This document shows positions 1 to 8,006 of a stretch of DNA of 64,000 bases, piece after piece (the first letter of the stretch is position 1; the number at the start of each line of letters is the position of its first letter). The notes beneath the pieces are model-generated. The model was not told the DNA's origin, searched no databases, and saw only the letters and a program-made list of their open reading frames with translations. This stretch comes from DATHBD01 sp035296325 (lineage in GTDB: Bacteria > Actinomycetota > Actinomycetes > Mycobacteriales > Micromonosporaceae): assembly GCA_035296325.1 (NCBI GenBank), contig DATHBD010000051.1:332911-396910 (forward strand). The letters are read 5' to 3'. Both the position numbers and the translations under genes were made by a program.

Positions 1-493
1 GCCCGCCGGGAGCTGTGACTCGTACTATCTCCTTCAACGCCCGTCGTCGGTCGTCGGCAGCGGGGAGATGGTAGAACGGTCCCAGGGCCAGGGTCGCGGC
101 GAAGGTACCTTCGGGCCAACGGCTGAGGTCGCACGCATCGGCTTGAACAATTTCGTCCACCCCGGTCGTTCCTGTCTCGGCAACGAGCTCGTAAGCCAAC
201 TCCAACAGGTTGGGCGACAGGTCGGCCAAGCTGACCCTCAGCCCTTGGGCAGCAAGCCAGACGGCGTAACGGCCAGGTCCCCCACCGATGTCGAGAATCC
301 TGCCCTCGGCCGGTAGGTGCGGGCGCAACAGTCGTGTGGTGAGGGCGAACTCCAAGCGGCCCTCGGCAGTCAGAAGCCGCTCCAGCTCCCGCTCGTGGAA
401 CGAGGCGTAATAGTCGCGCACCGCATCGCGACCCGGATCTCCCACACCAGCCTCCAGCAGACCGTTACTTCGCCGCAAGACGATACGTCGCAT
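1..493 (-). CDS. Class I SAM-dependent methyltransferase, 3' end outside the window
   Basis: The reverse strand is open from an ATG at 493 to the window edge, about 164 codons. It translates to a Rossmann-type methyltransferase: residues around 66-74 read ILDIGGGPGRY (motif I, the SAM-binding glycine loop), followed by an acidic strand end (SLADLS), a DA pair in the adenine-binding region (VQADACDLS) and a motif-IV-like strand (AATLALGPFYHL). The last residues seen, EIVRVTAPGG, match the usual 'L+PGG' element of these enzymes. The substrate cannot be told from this. The start could also be the GTG about 17 codons later. The gene is divergent from the DAHP synthase leader region. Family call is firm, function unknown. 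Confidence 0.8.
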   Translation of the reverse strand, partial: MRRIVLRRSNGLLEAGVGDPGRDAVRDYYASFHERELERLLTAEGRLEFALTTRLLRPHLPAEGRILDIGGGPGRYAVWLAAQGLRVSLADLSPNLLELAYELVAETGTTGVDEIVQADACDLSRWPEGTFAATLALGPFYHLPAADDRRRALKEIVRVTAPGG

Positions 494-679
494 CGCCTCT
501 GCCCGACATCTCATGTACCGCCGATCGTGCGCGGTGGCCGGCAGCGCTGTCGCGCTCGGTGGTCAATCCACTTGTCGGCCGACGTGCTGAACGATGTGAG
601 TGCACCTGGGGTGGCGACGGCGCCCCACGACGTACCGGCTCCGCGACAAACCGCCCGGGCGGCCGGGCTCCGGGATTCC

Positions 680-710
680 TTGACGCCCCGGGCTGCGGCG
701 CTGCTAGGCT
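680..710 (+). promoter_or_regulatory. Promoter for the DAHP synthase leader, -35 TTGACG / -10 TAGGCT
   Basis: TTGACG at 680-685 and TAGGCT at 705-710 are separated by 19 bases. This is a reasonable match to the housekeeping actinobacterial promoter, with a slightly long spacer. Transcription would begin near 717, at or beside the GTG of the leader peptide at 718, so the leader peptide would be translated from a leaderless message. Confidence 0.5.
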
Positions 711-717
711 CGGCGCT

Positions 718-783
718 GTGCAGCGCCAGTATTGGTTTGGACCACCGGCCCGGGGCGGGTCGGCGGGCGATCCGTCGCGCTGA
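718..783 (+). CDS. Leader peptide with Tyr-Trp-Phe, probable attenuator of DAHP synthase
   Basis: A 21-codon reading frame starts at GTG 718 and ends at TGA 781-783. It begins MQRQYWFGPP, so the three aromatic amino acids occur side by side (Tyr 730-732, Trp 733-735, Phe 736-738). It sits between a promoter and the gene for the first enzyme of aromatic amino acid synthesis. Established knowledge: amino-acid operons often carry leader peptides rich in the end product, and ribosome stalling on them controls a downstream hairpin. Inference: shortage of any charged aromatic tRNA would stall the ribosome here and raise aro expression. The frame is too short for statistical support, so the case rests on composition and position. 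Confidence 0.6.
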   Translation: MQRQYWFGPPARGGSAGDPSR

Positions 784-844
784 CCATCCACCCCCCGAGC
801 CAGGACATCGAGCCGGCTCGGCTGGGAAGTGACCGGGCGGCTCG
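745..844 (+). promoter_or_regulatory. Competing hairpins after the aromatic leader peptide
   Basis: Three stems can be drawn. Stem 1 is 745-752 with 756-763 (CCGGCCCG/CGGGTCGG, one G-U pair), just after the Tyr-Trp-Phe codons. Stem 2 is CCGAGCC 795-801 with GGCTCGG 815-821. Stem 3 is CGAGCC 809-814 with GGCTCG 839-844. Stems 2 and 3 exclude each other because their arms overlap. No run of T follows, so the output could be translation initiation (the GAGAGG near 850 lies just downstream) rather than intrinsic termination. The alternation is inferred from pairing by eye. Confidence 0.4.
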
Positions 845-866
845 CTGACGAGAGGTCGCCACCGTC

Positions 867-1925
867 ATGCCAACCACTGCCACACCCGCACTCGACAATG
901 CCCGGATCGCGCGGATCAGTCCGCTGATCCCGCCCGCGTTGCTGCGCCACGAACTTCCGGCCGGTACGGCAGTCCAGGACACGGTCCTGCGGACCCGTAC
1001 CGAGGTGGTCGACATCCTGGCCGGCCGCGACGATCGGCTGCTTGTCGTCGTGGGGCCGTGCTCCATCCACGACGTCGAGGCCGCACTGGACTACGCGCAC
1101 CGCCTGGCGCGGCTGGACCGGCTGCTCCGCGGGGAACTCCGGATCGTGATGCGCACCTACTTCGAGAAGCCGCGCACCACAACCGGCTGGAAAGGGCTCA
1201 TCAACGACCCCGGCCTGCACGGCAGCTTCGACGTCAATGCCGGCCTACGGCTGGCGCGGCAGCTGCTGCTCGATGTCTGCGGACTGGGCCTTCCGGTGGG
1301 GTGCGAGTTCCTCGACCCGATCACGCCGCAGTTCATCGCCGATGTGGTGAGCTGGGGTTCCATCGGCGCCCGGACCGCGACCAGCCAGATCCACCGGCAG
1401 CTGTGCAGCGGCCTGTCGATGCCGATCGGCATCAAGAACTCGACCTCGGGCGATGTCGGCGAGGCCGTCGACGCGGTGCGCGCCGCCGCGGCCAGCCACG
1501 TGTTCATGGGCATCAACGTCGACGGGCTTGCCGGCCTGGTCACGACGACCGGCAACCCGGACTGCCACGTCATCCTCCGCGGGGGTGCGAACGGGCCGAA
1601 CTACTCCGCTGCCGACACCTCCGACACGCTGCGGCGGCTGCGTACGGCCGGCCTGCCGGAGCGGGTACTCGTCGACGCCAGCCACGGCAACAGCGGCAAG
1701 GACCACACCCGCCAGCCCGGGGTGGTCCGCGACCTGGCCGAGCGGATCGCGGGCGGCGAGCGCGGCGTTGTCGGGTTGATGATGGAGAGCTTCCTCGTCG
1801 CGGGGCGTCAGGAGCCGGGCCCGGCGATGACCCGGGGCCAGTCCATCACCGACGCCTGCATGGACTGGGACACCACCGCGGAACTGCTCACCGACCTCGC
1901 GGCCGCGGTGCGGGCCCGCCGGTGA
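867..1925 (+). CDS. aroF: 3-deoxy-7-phosphoheptulonate synthase, class I (AroF/G/H type)
   Basis: Condenses phosphoenolpyruvate and erythrose 4-phosphate to DAHP, the committed step of the shikimate pathway, in the cytoplasm. The 352-residue length is normal for the short class I enzymes. Visible signatures are GPCSIHD at 63-69, the substrate-binding KPRT at 101-104 followed by GWKGLINDP, the SQIHRQL/IKNSTSGD segment near residues 173-195, and DASHGNSGKDH near 270-280, which carries a conserved metal and phosphate ligand region. Many actinomycetes rely on the unrelated class II enzyme for primary metabolism, so this may be a second isozyme; the leader peptide upstream suggests tight control by aromatic amino acids. 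ATG 867 follows GAGAGG at 850-855. The gene symbol is chosen by family; the exact paralogue is not certain. Confidence 0.92.
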   Translation: MPTTATPALDNARIARISPLIPPALLRHELPAGTAVQDTVLRTRTEVVDILAGRDDRLLVVVGPCSIHDVEAALDYAHRLARLDRLLRGELRIVMRTYFEKPRTTTGWKGLINDPGLHGSFDVNAGLRLARQLLLDVCGLGLPVGCEFLDPITPQFIADVVSWGSIGARTATSQIHRQLCSGLSMPIGIKNSTSGDVGEAVDAVRAAAASHVFMGINVDGLAGLVTTTGNPDCHVILRGGANGPNYSAADTSDTLRRLRTAGLPERVLVDASHGNSGKDHTRQPGVVRDLAERIAGGERGVVGLMMESFLVAGRQEPGPAMTRGQSITDACMDWDTTAELLTDLAAAVRARR

Positions 1926-1968
1926 CGCCCGCGCGGTCATGAGGTTGGCGACGATGGCGGACCGTACG

Positions 1969-2793
1969 CTACGCCGCCAGTCGGCGCAGTGCCTCCTGGG
2001 ACAGCGAGCCCGGCTCGGTTGCGAACGTCACGAGCCACCGGTCGGCCTCTCCGCTGAGCTTCATGACGTCGATGGCGATCTCGATGTCACCCGTCGTCGG
2101 GTGCCGCAGGCGGCAGGTGACGTTAGCCCAGTCCGCGACCTGATGCTCGGCCCAGAGTCGGCGGAAGTCGGCGCTGGATGCGTGCAACGACTCGATCACG
2201 GCGACCACCTCGGGGTCGTGTGGATAACGGCCCAGGCACAACCGCAGGTACGCCACGTGTTGGCGGGCCAACGGTGCCCGATCCGGTTCGTCGATCATCG
2301 ACCGGAACGGCCCGTCGAGGAGGACCAGGTGCGGCCAGGATCGCTGGGCGGGAGGCAGGGTGTCGAGGTCGCCCAGCAGCCCTCCGGCCGCCCCGTTCCA
2401 GGCCAGGATGTTGCCATGCCGACCGTGCACGAACGCGGGCACGTGCCCCATGCCCTCGATCAGGCACAGCAGGTCGGTCCGCACTTTCGGCTCACCCGGC
2501 CCGCGGTCGAGCCGCGGCGGGTGGATGAGGTTGGTCAGGTGCTCCCGCTCGTCGTCGGTCAACTGCAACGCCCGGGCGACGGCGGAGAGGACCTCGGTCG
2601 ACACATTGCCCCCGTGGCCCTGCTCCAGCCGGGTGTAGTGGGTGAGGCTCACCCCGGCGAGCTGCGCCAGCTCCTCACGACGCAGGCCCGGGACGCGGCG
2701 GCGCTCGCCGTATCGGGGCACGCCGACGCTCTCGGGCTGCAACCTGGCCCGGCGCGACTTCAGGAAGCCGGTCAACTCGGTACGGGTGTCCAC
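1969..2793 (-). CDS. XRE-family regulator with MmyB-like ligand-binding domain
   Basis: A 274-residue DNA-binding protein. The N-terminus (about residues 10-75) is a helix-turn-helix of the XRE type: RRVPGLRREELAQLAGVS followed by TRLEQGHGG. The rest (about 110-270) matches the MmyB-like ligand-binding region, with the features WPHLVLLDGPFRSM and YLRLCLGRYPHDPEV. Proteins of this kind usually control one adjacent oxidoreductase gene. The start chosen is GTG 2793, because the longer open frame to 3051 runs into the divergent oxidoreductase and has no family similarity. The 79 bases between the two starts should hold both promoters. It probably represses or activates the reductase in response to a small molecule; the ligand is unknown. 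Confidence 0.88.
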   Translation of the reverse strand: MDTRTELTGFLKSRRARLQPESVGVPRYGERRRVPGLRREELAQLAGVSLTHYTRLEQGHGGNVSTEVLSAVARALQLTDDEREHLTNLIHPPRLDRGPGEPKVRTDLLCLIEGMGHVPAFVHGRHGNILAWNGAAGGLLGDLDTLPPAQRSWPHLVLLDGPFRSMIDEPDRAPLARQHVAYLRLCLGRYPHDPEVVAVIESLHASSADFRRLWAEHQVADWANVTCRLRHPTTGDIEIAIDVMKLSGEADRWLVTFATEPGSLSQEALRRLAA

Positions 2794-2872
2794 CGCGCCA
2801 AGGGTAGTCACCACGTGGGTACCCAACCCAGGGCCCTGGTTGTGCCACGATCCGGGTAGGACGCTGATCGGC

Positions 2873-3889
2873 ATGGCAAACAACCTCAGTAGCCGGGAGA
2901 TCCGGCTGACCGGCCGCCCGTCCGGCGAGCCCGGCCCGCAGCATTTCCAGCTGGTCAGCGCCCCGGTGTCCCCCCTGACCGACGGGCAGATCCTGGTCCG
3001 GAACACCTGGATGTCGGTCGATCCGTACATGCGCGGGCGGATGGACGACACGCCGTCCTATCTCCCCCCGTTCCAGGTTGGCGTGGCGCTGCAGGGCAGT
3101 GCCGTCGGCGAGGTCGTCGACTCCAGGTCCGACAGCATCCCGGTCGGCGCGACGGTGTCGCATTTCCTGGGCTGGCGGGACTACGCCGTCGTCGACGCCA
3201 CGGCAGCGACCGTTGTGGACGTCACGGCCGTGCCGGCACAGACGTACCTCGGCGTGCTCGGCACCACCGGTCTCACCGCGTACGCGGCGCTCACCGAGGT
3301 CGCGCCCGTGCGCTCCGGTGACACCGTATTCGTGTCCGGCGCCGCCGGAGCGGTCGGCAGCGTCGCCGGTCAGGTCGCCCGCCTCCTCGGTGCCGGCACG
3401 GTGATCGGCTCGGCCGGTGGTCCGGACAAGGCCAAGAAGCTCACCACCGACTTCGGCTTCGATGTGGGCATCGACCACCAGGCCGGCCCGATCGCCCAGC
3501 AGCTTGCCCGAGCGGCCCCGGAGGGCATCGACGTGTATGTCGACAACGTGGGCGGTGACCACCTGGCCGCCGCGATCGCCGCCGGGCGGGCCGGCGCACG
3601 AATTGCGCTCGTCGGCGCGGTCAGCTCCTACAACGCGACGGCGCCCGTTCCCGGTCCGGACAATCTCTTCCAGGCGTACTGGAAGGAGATGACCCTGCGC
3701 GGCATCCTTGTGACCTCCTACTTTCACCGCTTCCCCGAGTGGATCGAACGGGCGGGCAACTGGCTGCGGGACGGATCGCTGCACACCGCCGAAACCGTGG
3801 TCGACGGCCTGGAGCAGGCCCCGGACGCATTCCTCGGTGTGCTCCGCGGCGCGAACACCGGCAAGATGCTCGTCCGCCTCGGCGACTGA
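2873..3889 (+). CDS. NADP-dependent oxidoreductase, zinc-independent MDR family
   Basis: A 338-residue enzyme of the medium-chain reductase superfamily, of the leukotriene B4 dehydrogenase/CurA-like branch that reduces activated C=C bonds with NADPH. The N-terminal part contains the family signature WMSVDPYMRGRM near residues 46-57. The Rossmann fold starts near residue 155 with VSGAAGAVGSVAGQ, and YVDNVGG near 223 is also typical. No zinc-binding cysteine set is present. ATG 2873 begins MANNLSSREIRLTGRP as in relatives. It diverges from the XRE/MmyB-type gene, which is likely its regulator. The substrate is not predictable. Confidence 0.9.
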   Translation: MANNLSSREIRLTGRPSGEPGPQHFQLVSAPVSPLTDGQILVRNTWMSVDPYMRGRMDDTPSYLPPFQVGVALQGSAVGEVVDSRSDSIPVGATVSHFLGWRDYAVVDATAATVVDVTAVPAQTYLGVLGTTGLTAYAALTEVAPVRSGDTVFVSGAAGAVGSVAGQVARLLGAGTVIGSAGGPDKAKKLTTDFGFDVGIDHQAGPIAQQLARAAPEGIDVYVDNVGGDHLAAAIAAGRAGARIALVGAVSSYNATAPVPGPDNLFQAYWKEMTLRGILVTSYFHRFPEWIERAGNWLRDGSLHTAETVVDGLEQAPDAFLGVLRGANTGKMLVRLGD

Positions 3890-3984
3890 CGAGCGCCGAT
3901 CGCCATCATCGCGCAGGCCTTCGAGCGGCGGGCCGCGTGCGCGTCCCGATCCGCGTCGGTGACGGGAGGATCCAGCGCTCAGGT

Positions 3985-4758
3985 CTACTCGTCCGGCAGG
4001 GTGAGCACGAGCGGGCCGGCTTCGGTGATGGCCACAGTGTGCTCATGGTGTGCGGTGCGTGCGGAATTGCTGCTGCGTAAGGTCCAGCCATCCGCATCGA
4101 CGACGATGGTGCGGGTTCCGACCATCACCCAGGGTTCGAGTGCGAGGACGAGTCCGGGGCGCAACTGGTATCCCCGGCCCGGCTGTCCGGCGTTGGGTAC
4201 GTGGGGGTCCTGATGCATGGTCCGGCCCACGCCGTGGCCGCCGAACTCGGTGTTGACGCGGTAGCCGGCGCTGGTGAGCGTCGCGCCGATGGCGGCCGAG
4301 ATGTCCCCGAGGCGATAGTCCGGGGTACACCGACGGACGGCGTTGTCGAGGGCCGTCCGCGTGGTGTCGATGAGGTGCTGGTCGGCCGGGTCGGCGGGAT
4401 CGCCGACGACGAAGGTGATCGCACTGTCGGCAACCCATCCGTTCACGGATGCCGCGAAGTCCAGGCTGAGCAGGTCCCCGTTGCGCAGGGTGTAGTCGTG
4501 GGGCAGGCCGTGCAGGACCGCGTCGTTCACCGACGTGCAGATCACCTTGCCGAAGGGCCCCCGACCGAAGGCGGGGGCGTAGTTCAGGTAGCAGGAGACG
4601 GCGTTGCGGCGGCGGATGAACTCGCCGGCCCAGGCGTCGATGTCCAGGAGGTTGACTCCCGGCTCGACGCGACGCCGTAGGCCCTGCAGCACGTCGGCGA
4701 CGAAACGCCCGGCGGGACGCATCTGTTCGATCTCAGCCGGCGAAAGCAATTCGATCAA
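3985..4758 (-). CDS. map: Methionine aminopeptidase, type I
   Basis: Removes the initiator methionine from nascent proteins. The 257-residue chain has all five metal ligands of the pita-bread fold: Asp100 (LSLDFAAS), Asp111 (ADSAIT), His175 (GHGVGRTMH), Glu208 (LALEPW) and Glu239 (HHEHTVAI); His83 in VLHGLPH is the substrate-binding histidine. The chain lacks the long N-terminal zinc-finger extension found in some actinobacterial paralogues. The start appears to be TTG 4758, preceded by a GGGGGGA ribosome-binding site five bases away. It lies apart from ribosomal protein genes, so it is probably an additional rather than the only copy. It diverges from a small XRE regulator that may control it. 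Confidence 0.93.
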   Translation of the reverse strand: MIELLSPAEIEQMRPAGRFVADVLQGLRRRVEPGVNLLDIDAWAGEFIRRRNAVSCYLNYAPAFGRGPFGKVICTSVNDAVLHGLPHDYTLRNGDLLSLDFAASVNGWVADSAITFVVGDPADPADQHLIDTTRTALDNAVRRCTPDYRLGDISAAIGATLTSAGYRVNTEFGGHGVGRTMHQDPHVPNAGQPGRGYQLRPGLVLALEPWVMVGTRTIVVDADGWTLRSSNSARTAHHEHTVAITEAGPLVLTLPDE

Positions 4759-4796
4759 GGTGTCCCCCCGGAGTAGGACTTGCGCGGTCGAATAAC

Positions 4797-4808
4797 AATA
4801 CCGGTATT
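4797..4808. promoter_or_regulatory. Perfect 12-bp palindrome between map and the XRE gene
   Basis: AATACCGGTATT reads the same on both strands. It sits in the 61-base gap between two divergent starts and overlaps the probable -10 (TACTAT 4808-4813) of the XRE gene. Position suggests an operator for the adjacent XRE regulator. Its ACCGGTA core recurs at 5135-5143 and 5235-5243 upstream of the next gene. Confidence 0.45.
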
Positions 4809-4819
4809 ACTATACGGAC

Positions 4820-5092
4820 ATGGTGCGGGAACCGTTGACCGAGCAGGAGATCACCCAGGGGCGCCGAGTCGGTGCCCTGCTACGTGCGGCGCGCGGTCCG
4901 CGCACGCTCAGCGCCGTCGCGCGCGGCGCCGGACTCTCCGTGGAGACCCTTCGCAAGATCGAGACTGGTCGGATTCCCACCCCGGCGTTCGTCACGGTTG
5001 CCGCTCTGGCTACCGAGCTGGAACTGTCTCTGGACGAGATCTGGCGGGCCGCCCGGGAAGAGGCAACGCACGCGCGGCCCGCCGCTTCGTAG
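4820..5092 (+). CDS. Small XRE-family transcriptional regulator
   Basis: A 90-residue protein made almost wholly of one helix-turn-helix: LSAVARGAGLSVETLRKIET (about residues 30-49) followed by PAFVTVAALATELELSLDEIW. There is no second domain, so it probably acts as a dimer on a palindrome such as that at 4797-4808. TACTAT ends seven bases before ATG 4820 and no ribosome-binding site is visible, so the mRNA is probably leaderless. It lies 220 bases upstream of the unknown/MoxR/vWA unit on the same strand and diverges from map; either could be its target. Confidence 0.85.
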   Translation: MVREPLTEQEITQGRRVGALLRAARGPRTLSAVARGAGLSVETLRKIETGRIPTPAFVTVAALATELELSLDEIWRAAREEATHARPAAS

Positions 5093-5273
5093 ACGCAACC
5101 CCCTGGTCCTGGCTGGCCATACCCACGACGGTAAACCGGTACCCGGTACCGGATGCGGGTCACGGCCCTACCGCACTCGTGCGCCGGTCGACACCGCGCC
5201 TCCCCCGCTGTCCCGAAGCTGGGCATCCTGGCTGACCGGTACCAGACGTTGTAGAATCTCCGCCGATGAATAC

Positions 5274-5285
5274 CTTCTGCAGAAG
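5274..5285. promoter_or_regulatory. Perfect 12-bp palindrome in the leader of the MoxR/vWA unit
   Basis: CTTCTGCAGAAG is self-complementary and lies between a possible -10 (TAGAAT 5252-5257) and the GGAGGT at 5288-5293. It could be an operator or a small mRNA hairpin next to the ribosome-binding site. The call rests on symmetry and position only. Confidence 0.35.
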
Positions 5286-5312
5286 ATCGGAGGTCCTGTC
5301 CGCAACCGGTGA

Positions 5313-6692
5313 GTGCTGATGCACTCATGGACCGCGGAGCGGGATTCCCGCCTTTCCCTCTGGCTGCGCGTGCGCGAGTTCGCCGTGCCGCCGTCCATGA
5401 TCGAGTCCGCGACTGCCCGCCGCTCCGTCGGCGACTGGGCCGGGGCATGCGCCGCCGCAGGCGTCGACGTCGATCTGAATCTGCGCTCCGCGGCACGCGT
5501 CCACGGGCAGGCGCTCGCCACACAGGTCCGGGCCGATCTCCGCTGCCTGGCTCCTGATCTGTTGCGCTGGCACCTGCCGAGGATCGCTCCCGACGGGTTG
5601 CTGCGCCCGGGCCTGACGGTCTCGCTGGCCCGGTACCGGTCCGCCGCCGAGGACGGCAGCGGCCGGTTGCACCTCGTCGCCCGGACTCCGCCGGCGTGGG
5701 CGGATGCCGGGCAGCGGATCAGCCTCGCCCTGTGGGACGGGTCAGGTTCCCGGGCGGGACCGTGTCGCGATCCGCACCCCCGCCCCAATCGCCGATTCCG
5801 CTTCGACCTGCACCGCCACCTGTGGGACGCGCGCAGGTCAGGTGAGCTGCGGGGCCGGTCAGCGGCAGACCAGCTGCCCACGGGTGGCGGTCCCGACCCG
5901 ATCCTGGATCCACCGGGACTGTGGCCGCCGGTGCCGGGCTGCGCCGTGGACCGATGGGCCGCCGAGGCGGGCATCCTGCTCCGCGCGGAGAGGGCAGCCG
6001 GCCGCGCCGTCGCGGTGCGCCTGGCGACCCGACATCAGCTGGTGCTCCACCTGGCCGCGGACACCATGGAAGTCTCCGCGGTGGCCGCAGGTGGGCGCGC
6101 CGCCGCGTTGCCGATGCTGCCCGATGCGGCGACGTGGGTGCCTCCCGACCTCGAGTTGCTCCGTGCCGGGCTGATCGACGCCGATCGGCTGCATCCACTG
6201 GTCGCGACGGCGCTCGTCCCGGACCGTCCACTCATCGGCGCGCGGCGGACACCGGACCGTGCGGGGAGTACGCGCATCGTCGAGTGCCGTGGCGCCAGGC
6301 ACCGGATCGGCCCCGTCGACGGAGTACTCGTCCCGCTGGACCACGACCCCGCCGAGATCCGCCGCGAGGAGCTGCTGGCCGGTTTGACCGGCACGCCCGT
6401 GCCCTGCCTGCAGGAGATCGACCGGACGCACCGGCGCCCGGAGTGCCTCGTCGACGTGCGCGCCCGCCTCGACCACGGCGACACGGCCGGTGCCCTGGCC
6501 GCGGTGGAGGCTCTGCTCGGACCCGGCGCACTCCTGCGCAACGGCGCCCTGCGGGAGGAGCTGGAGACAGCCGCGCTCCGGCAGATCTCGTACGGGCTGT
6601 TCCGGGCCGGACTTGCCGGGTTCGGGCCGCTCCCCACCGCACCGCACCGCCACTCCGGCGACCGCGCCCGCCGGCGCCACGCAATCCGCTGA
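5313..6692 (+). CDS. Unknown protein, first gene of a MoxR ATPase/vWA unit
   Basis: A 459-residue soluble protein I do not recognise. The N-terminal third is mixed helical (SLWLRVREFAVP, a stretch rich in Arg and Trp); the middle has LTVSLARYR and RHQLVLHLAADTMEVSAV, which look like beta strands; the last 120 residues are helical and the tail is Arg-rich (RARRRHAIR). There is no signal peptide or membrane segment. It is co-directional with the ATPase (45-base gap) and the vWA-like gene, so it is likely a partner or substrate adaptor of the ATPase, in the manner of vWA-MoxR-associated proteins. GTG 5313 lies 19 bases after GGAGGT, which is long; ATG 5319 is the alternative. Note the palindrome in the leader. 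Confidence 0.75.
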   Translation: MLMHSWTAERDSRLSLWLRVREFAVPPSMIESATARRSVGDWAGACAAAGVDVDLNLRSAARVHGQALATQVRADLRCLAPDLLRWHLPRIAPDGLLRPGLTVSLARYRSAAEDGSGRLHLVARTPPAWADAGQRISLALWDGSGSRAGPCRDPHPRPNRRFRFDLHRHLWDARRSGELRGRSAADQLPTGGGPDPILDPPGLWPPVPGCAVDRWAAEAGILLRAERAAGRAVAVRLATRHQLVLHLAADTMEVSAVAAGGRAAALPMLPDAATWVPPDLELLRAGLIDADRLHPLVATALVPDRPLIGARRTPDRAGSTRIVECRGARHRIGPVDGVLVPLDHDPAEIRREELLAGLTGTPVPCLQEIDRTHRRPECLVDVRARLDHGDTAGALAAVEALLGPGALLRNGALREELETAALRQISYGLFRAGLAGFGPLPTAPHRHSGDRARRRHAIR

Positions 6693-6737
6693 ACCGCGGA
6701 CCTCATCCGCCCACTCGAACCCCACAGGTGATCACAC

Positions 6738-8006
6738 GTGCTGACTTCTGTCCCGTCCGCATTTCCCTCGACTGCCACCGGCTCGCACTGCGGTCCGGTC
6801 CACGCCCCCCGGCTCGACGTCGCCGCCGATCTGTTGGCCCTCCTCCACGACACCGCCACCGAGCCGCGTCCCGACACGCAACTGGAGGCGCTGACCCTCG
6901 CGGTGGCCGCCGACCTCCCCGTGTTGTTGTGGGGGGAGCCTGGGATCGGCAAGACCGCGGCCCTGACACAGCTCGCCGCGGCACTTGATCTGCCGCTGAC
7001 CACGGTGATCGCCAGCGTTCACGAACCGTCCGACTTCGCAGGGCTACCCGTGGTCGGCGACGACCCTGCGGTCCAGGGTGTCCCGATGGCTCCACCCGAC
7101 TGGGCGGTGCGGCTGGTCCGGGCCGGCCGAGGGCTGCTCTTCCTGGACGAGCTGTCCACGGCGCCCCCTGCCGTCCAGGCCGCCCTACTCCGCGTCGTGC
7201 TCGAGCGGCGGGTCGGGGCCCTACGACTGCCACCCGGTGTCCGGATCGTGGCCGCCGCCAATCCGCGCTCCTCAGCGGCCGACGGCTGGGAGCTGAGTGC
7301 CCCTCTGGCCAACCGGTTCGTCCACCTGCAATGGACCTTCGACCACGAGGTCGTGGTGCGTGGCCTTGGCGGGACCTGGCCCGTGGCGACGCCGCCACGG
7401 CTCGACCCGCGGCGATTGTCCGAGGCCGTGACGTTCGCCCGCCGAGCGGTGTGCGGATTCCTCACCGCCCGCCCCGCGCTGGTACACCGGCTACCCAACA
7501 ACGAAGCCCGCCGGGGCGGGCCCTGGCCGTCACCGCGAAGCTGGGACATGACGCTGTCCCTCATCGCCTTCGCCACTGCGGCCGACACCTCCCGGGAAGT
7601 ACTGTCCATGCTGGTCAGGGGCACTGTGGGCGACGGCCCCGGGCTGGAGCTGCTGGCCAGCCTGGACCGGATGGACCTGCCGGACCCCGAGGCGCTGCTG
7701 GCCGACCCGGCGCGGGCCGACCTGCCGGAACGGGGTGACCTACGCCAGGCCGTGCTCGACGGCGTGGTGGAGGCGGTCCGGAAACGTCCGGAGAAGTCGC
7801 GCTGGGACGCGGCGTGGGCCCTGCTGGTCCGCGCGATGGAGACCGGAGCTCCGGACCTCGTGGTCGTGCCCGCGACAGCGCTCGCGGCCCTGCGCGAACC
7901 GCAATGGGAGGTCCCGGCGTCGATCGACAGGCTGGCCGGGGCGGTGTCGCTGAGCCGACATGCGGACCGGGCCGCGGCGCGGGTAGCCGCCGGGATCGGC
8001 CGATGA
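6738..8006 (+). CDS. MoxR-type AAA+ ATPase
   Basis: A 422-residue AAA+ ATPase. Walker A is GEPGIGKT at 66-73, Walker B is LLFLDE at 133-138, and a sensor-1-like Asn lies in VAAANP near 171-176. The helix 2 insertion segment PSDFAGLPVV near 98-106 is typical of MoxR relatives, which act as chaperones that remodel a partner held through a vWA protein and metal. The C-terminal 200 residues are helical lid and extension. The start GTG 6738 follows AGGTGA. The stop overlaps the start of the next gene (ATGATG at 8003-8008), so the ATPase and vWA protein are translationally coupled and probably made in fixed ratio. Confidence 0.9.
   Translation: MLTSVPSAFPSTATGSHCGPVHAPRLDVAADLLALLHDTATEPRPDTQLEALTLAVAADLPVLLWGEPGIGKTAALTQLAAALDLPLTTVIASVHEPSDFAGLPVVGDDPAVQGVPMAPPDWAVRLVRAGRGLLFLDELSTAPPAVQAALLRVVLERRVGALRLPPGVRIVAAANPRSSAADGWELSAPLANRFVHLQWTFDHEVVVRGLGGTWPVATPPRLDPRRLSEAVTFARRAVCGFLTARPALVHRLPNNEARRGGPWPSPRSWDMTLSLIAFATAADTSREVLSMLVRGTVGDGPGLELLASLDRMDLPDPEALLADPARADLPERGDLRQAVLDGVVEAVRKRPEKSRWDAAWALLVRAMETGAPDLVVVPATALAALREPQWEVPASIDRLAGAVSLSRHADRAAARVAAGIGR

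Noticed and set aside
465..1220. Open frame of 251 codons on the minus strand over the leader and aroF start
   Set aside because: Low-complexity, Arg/Pro/Gly-rich translation opposite a real gene; typical of antisense frames in high-GC DNA.
2794..3051. Upstream extension of the XRE/MmyB regulator
   Set aside because: It runs into the divergent oxidoreductase; family similarity starts at GTG 2793.
867..3889. Biosynthetic gene cluster built around DAHP synthase and the oxidoreductase
   Set aside because: No core synthase, aminotransferase set or transport genes are nearby; the DAHP synthase leader argues for amino acid control.
5136..5152. CCGGTACC/CGGTACCGG near-palindrome as a strong operator
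   Set aside because: Symmetry is imperfect and the same words occur inside coding sequence (for example near 5632), so it is kept only as a weak linked observation.
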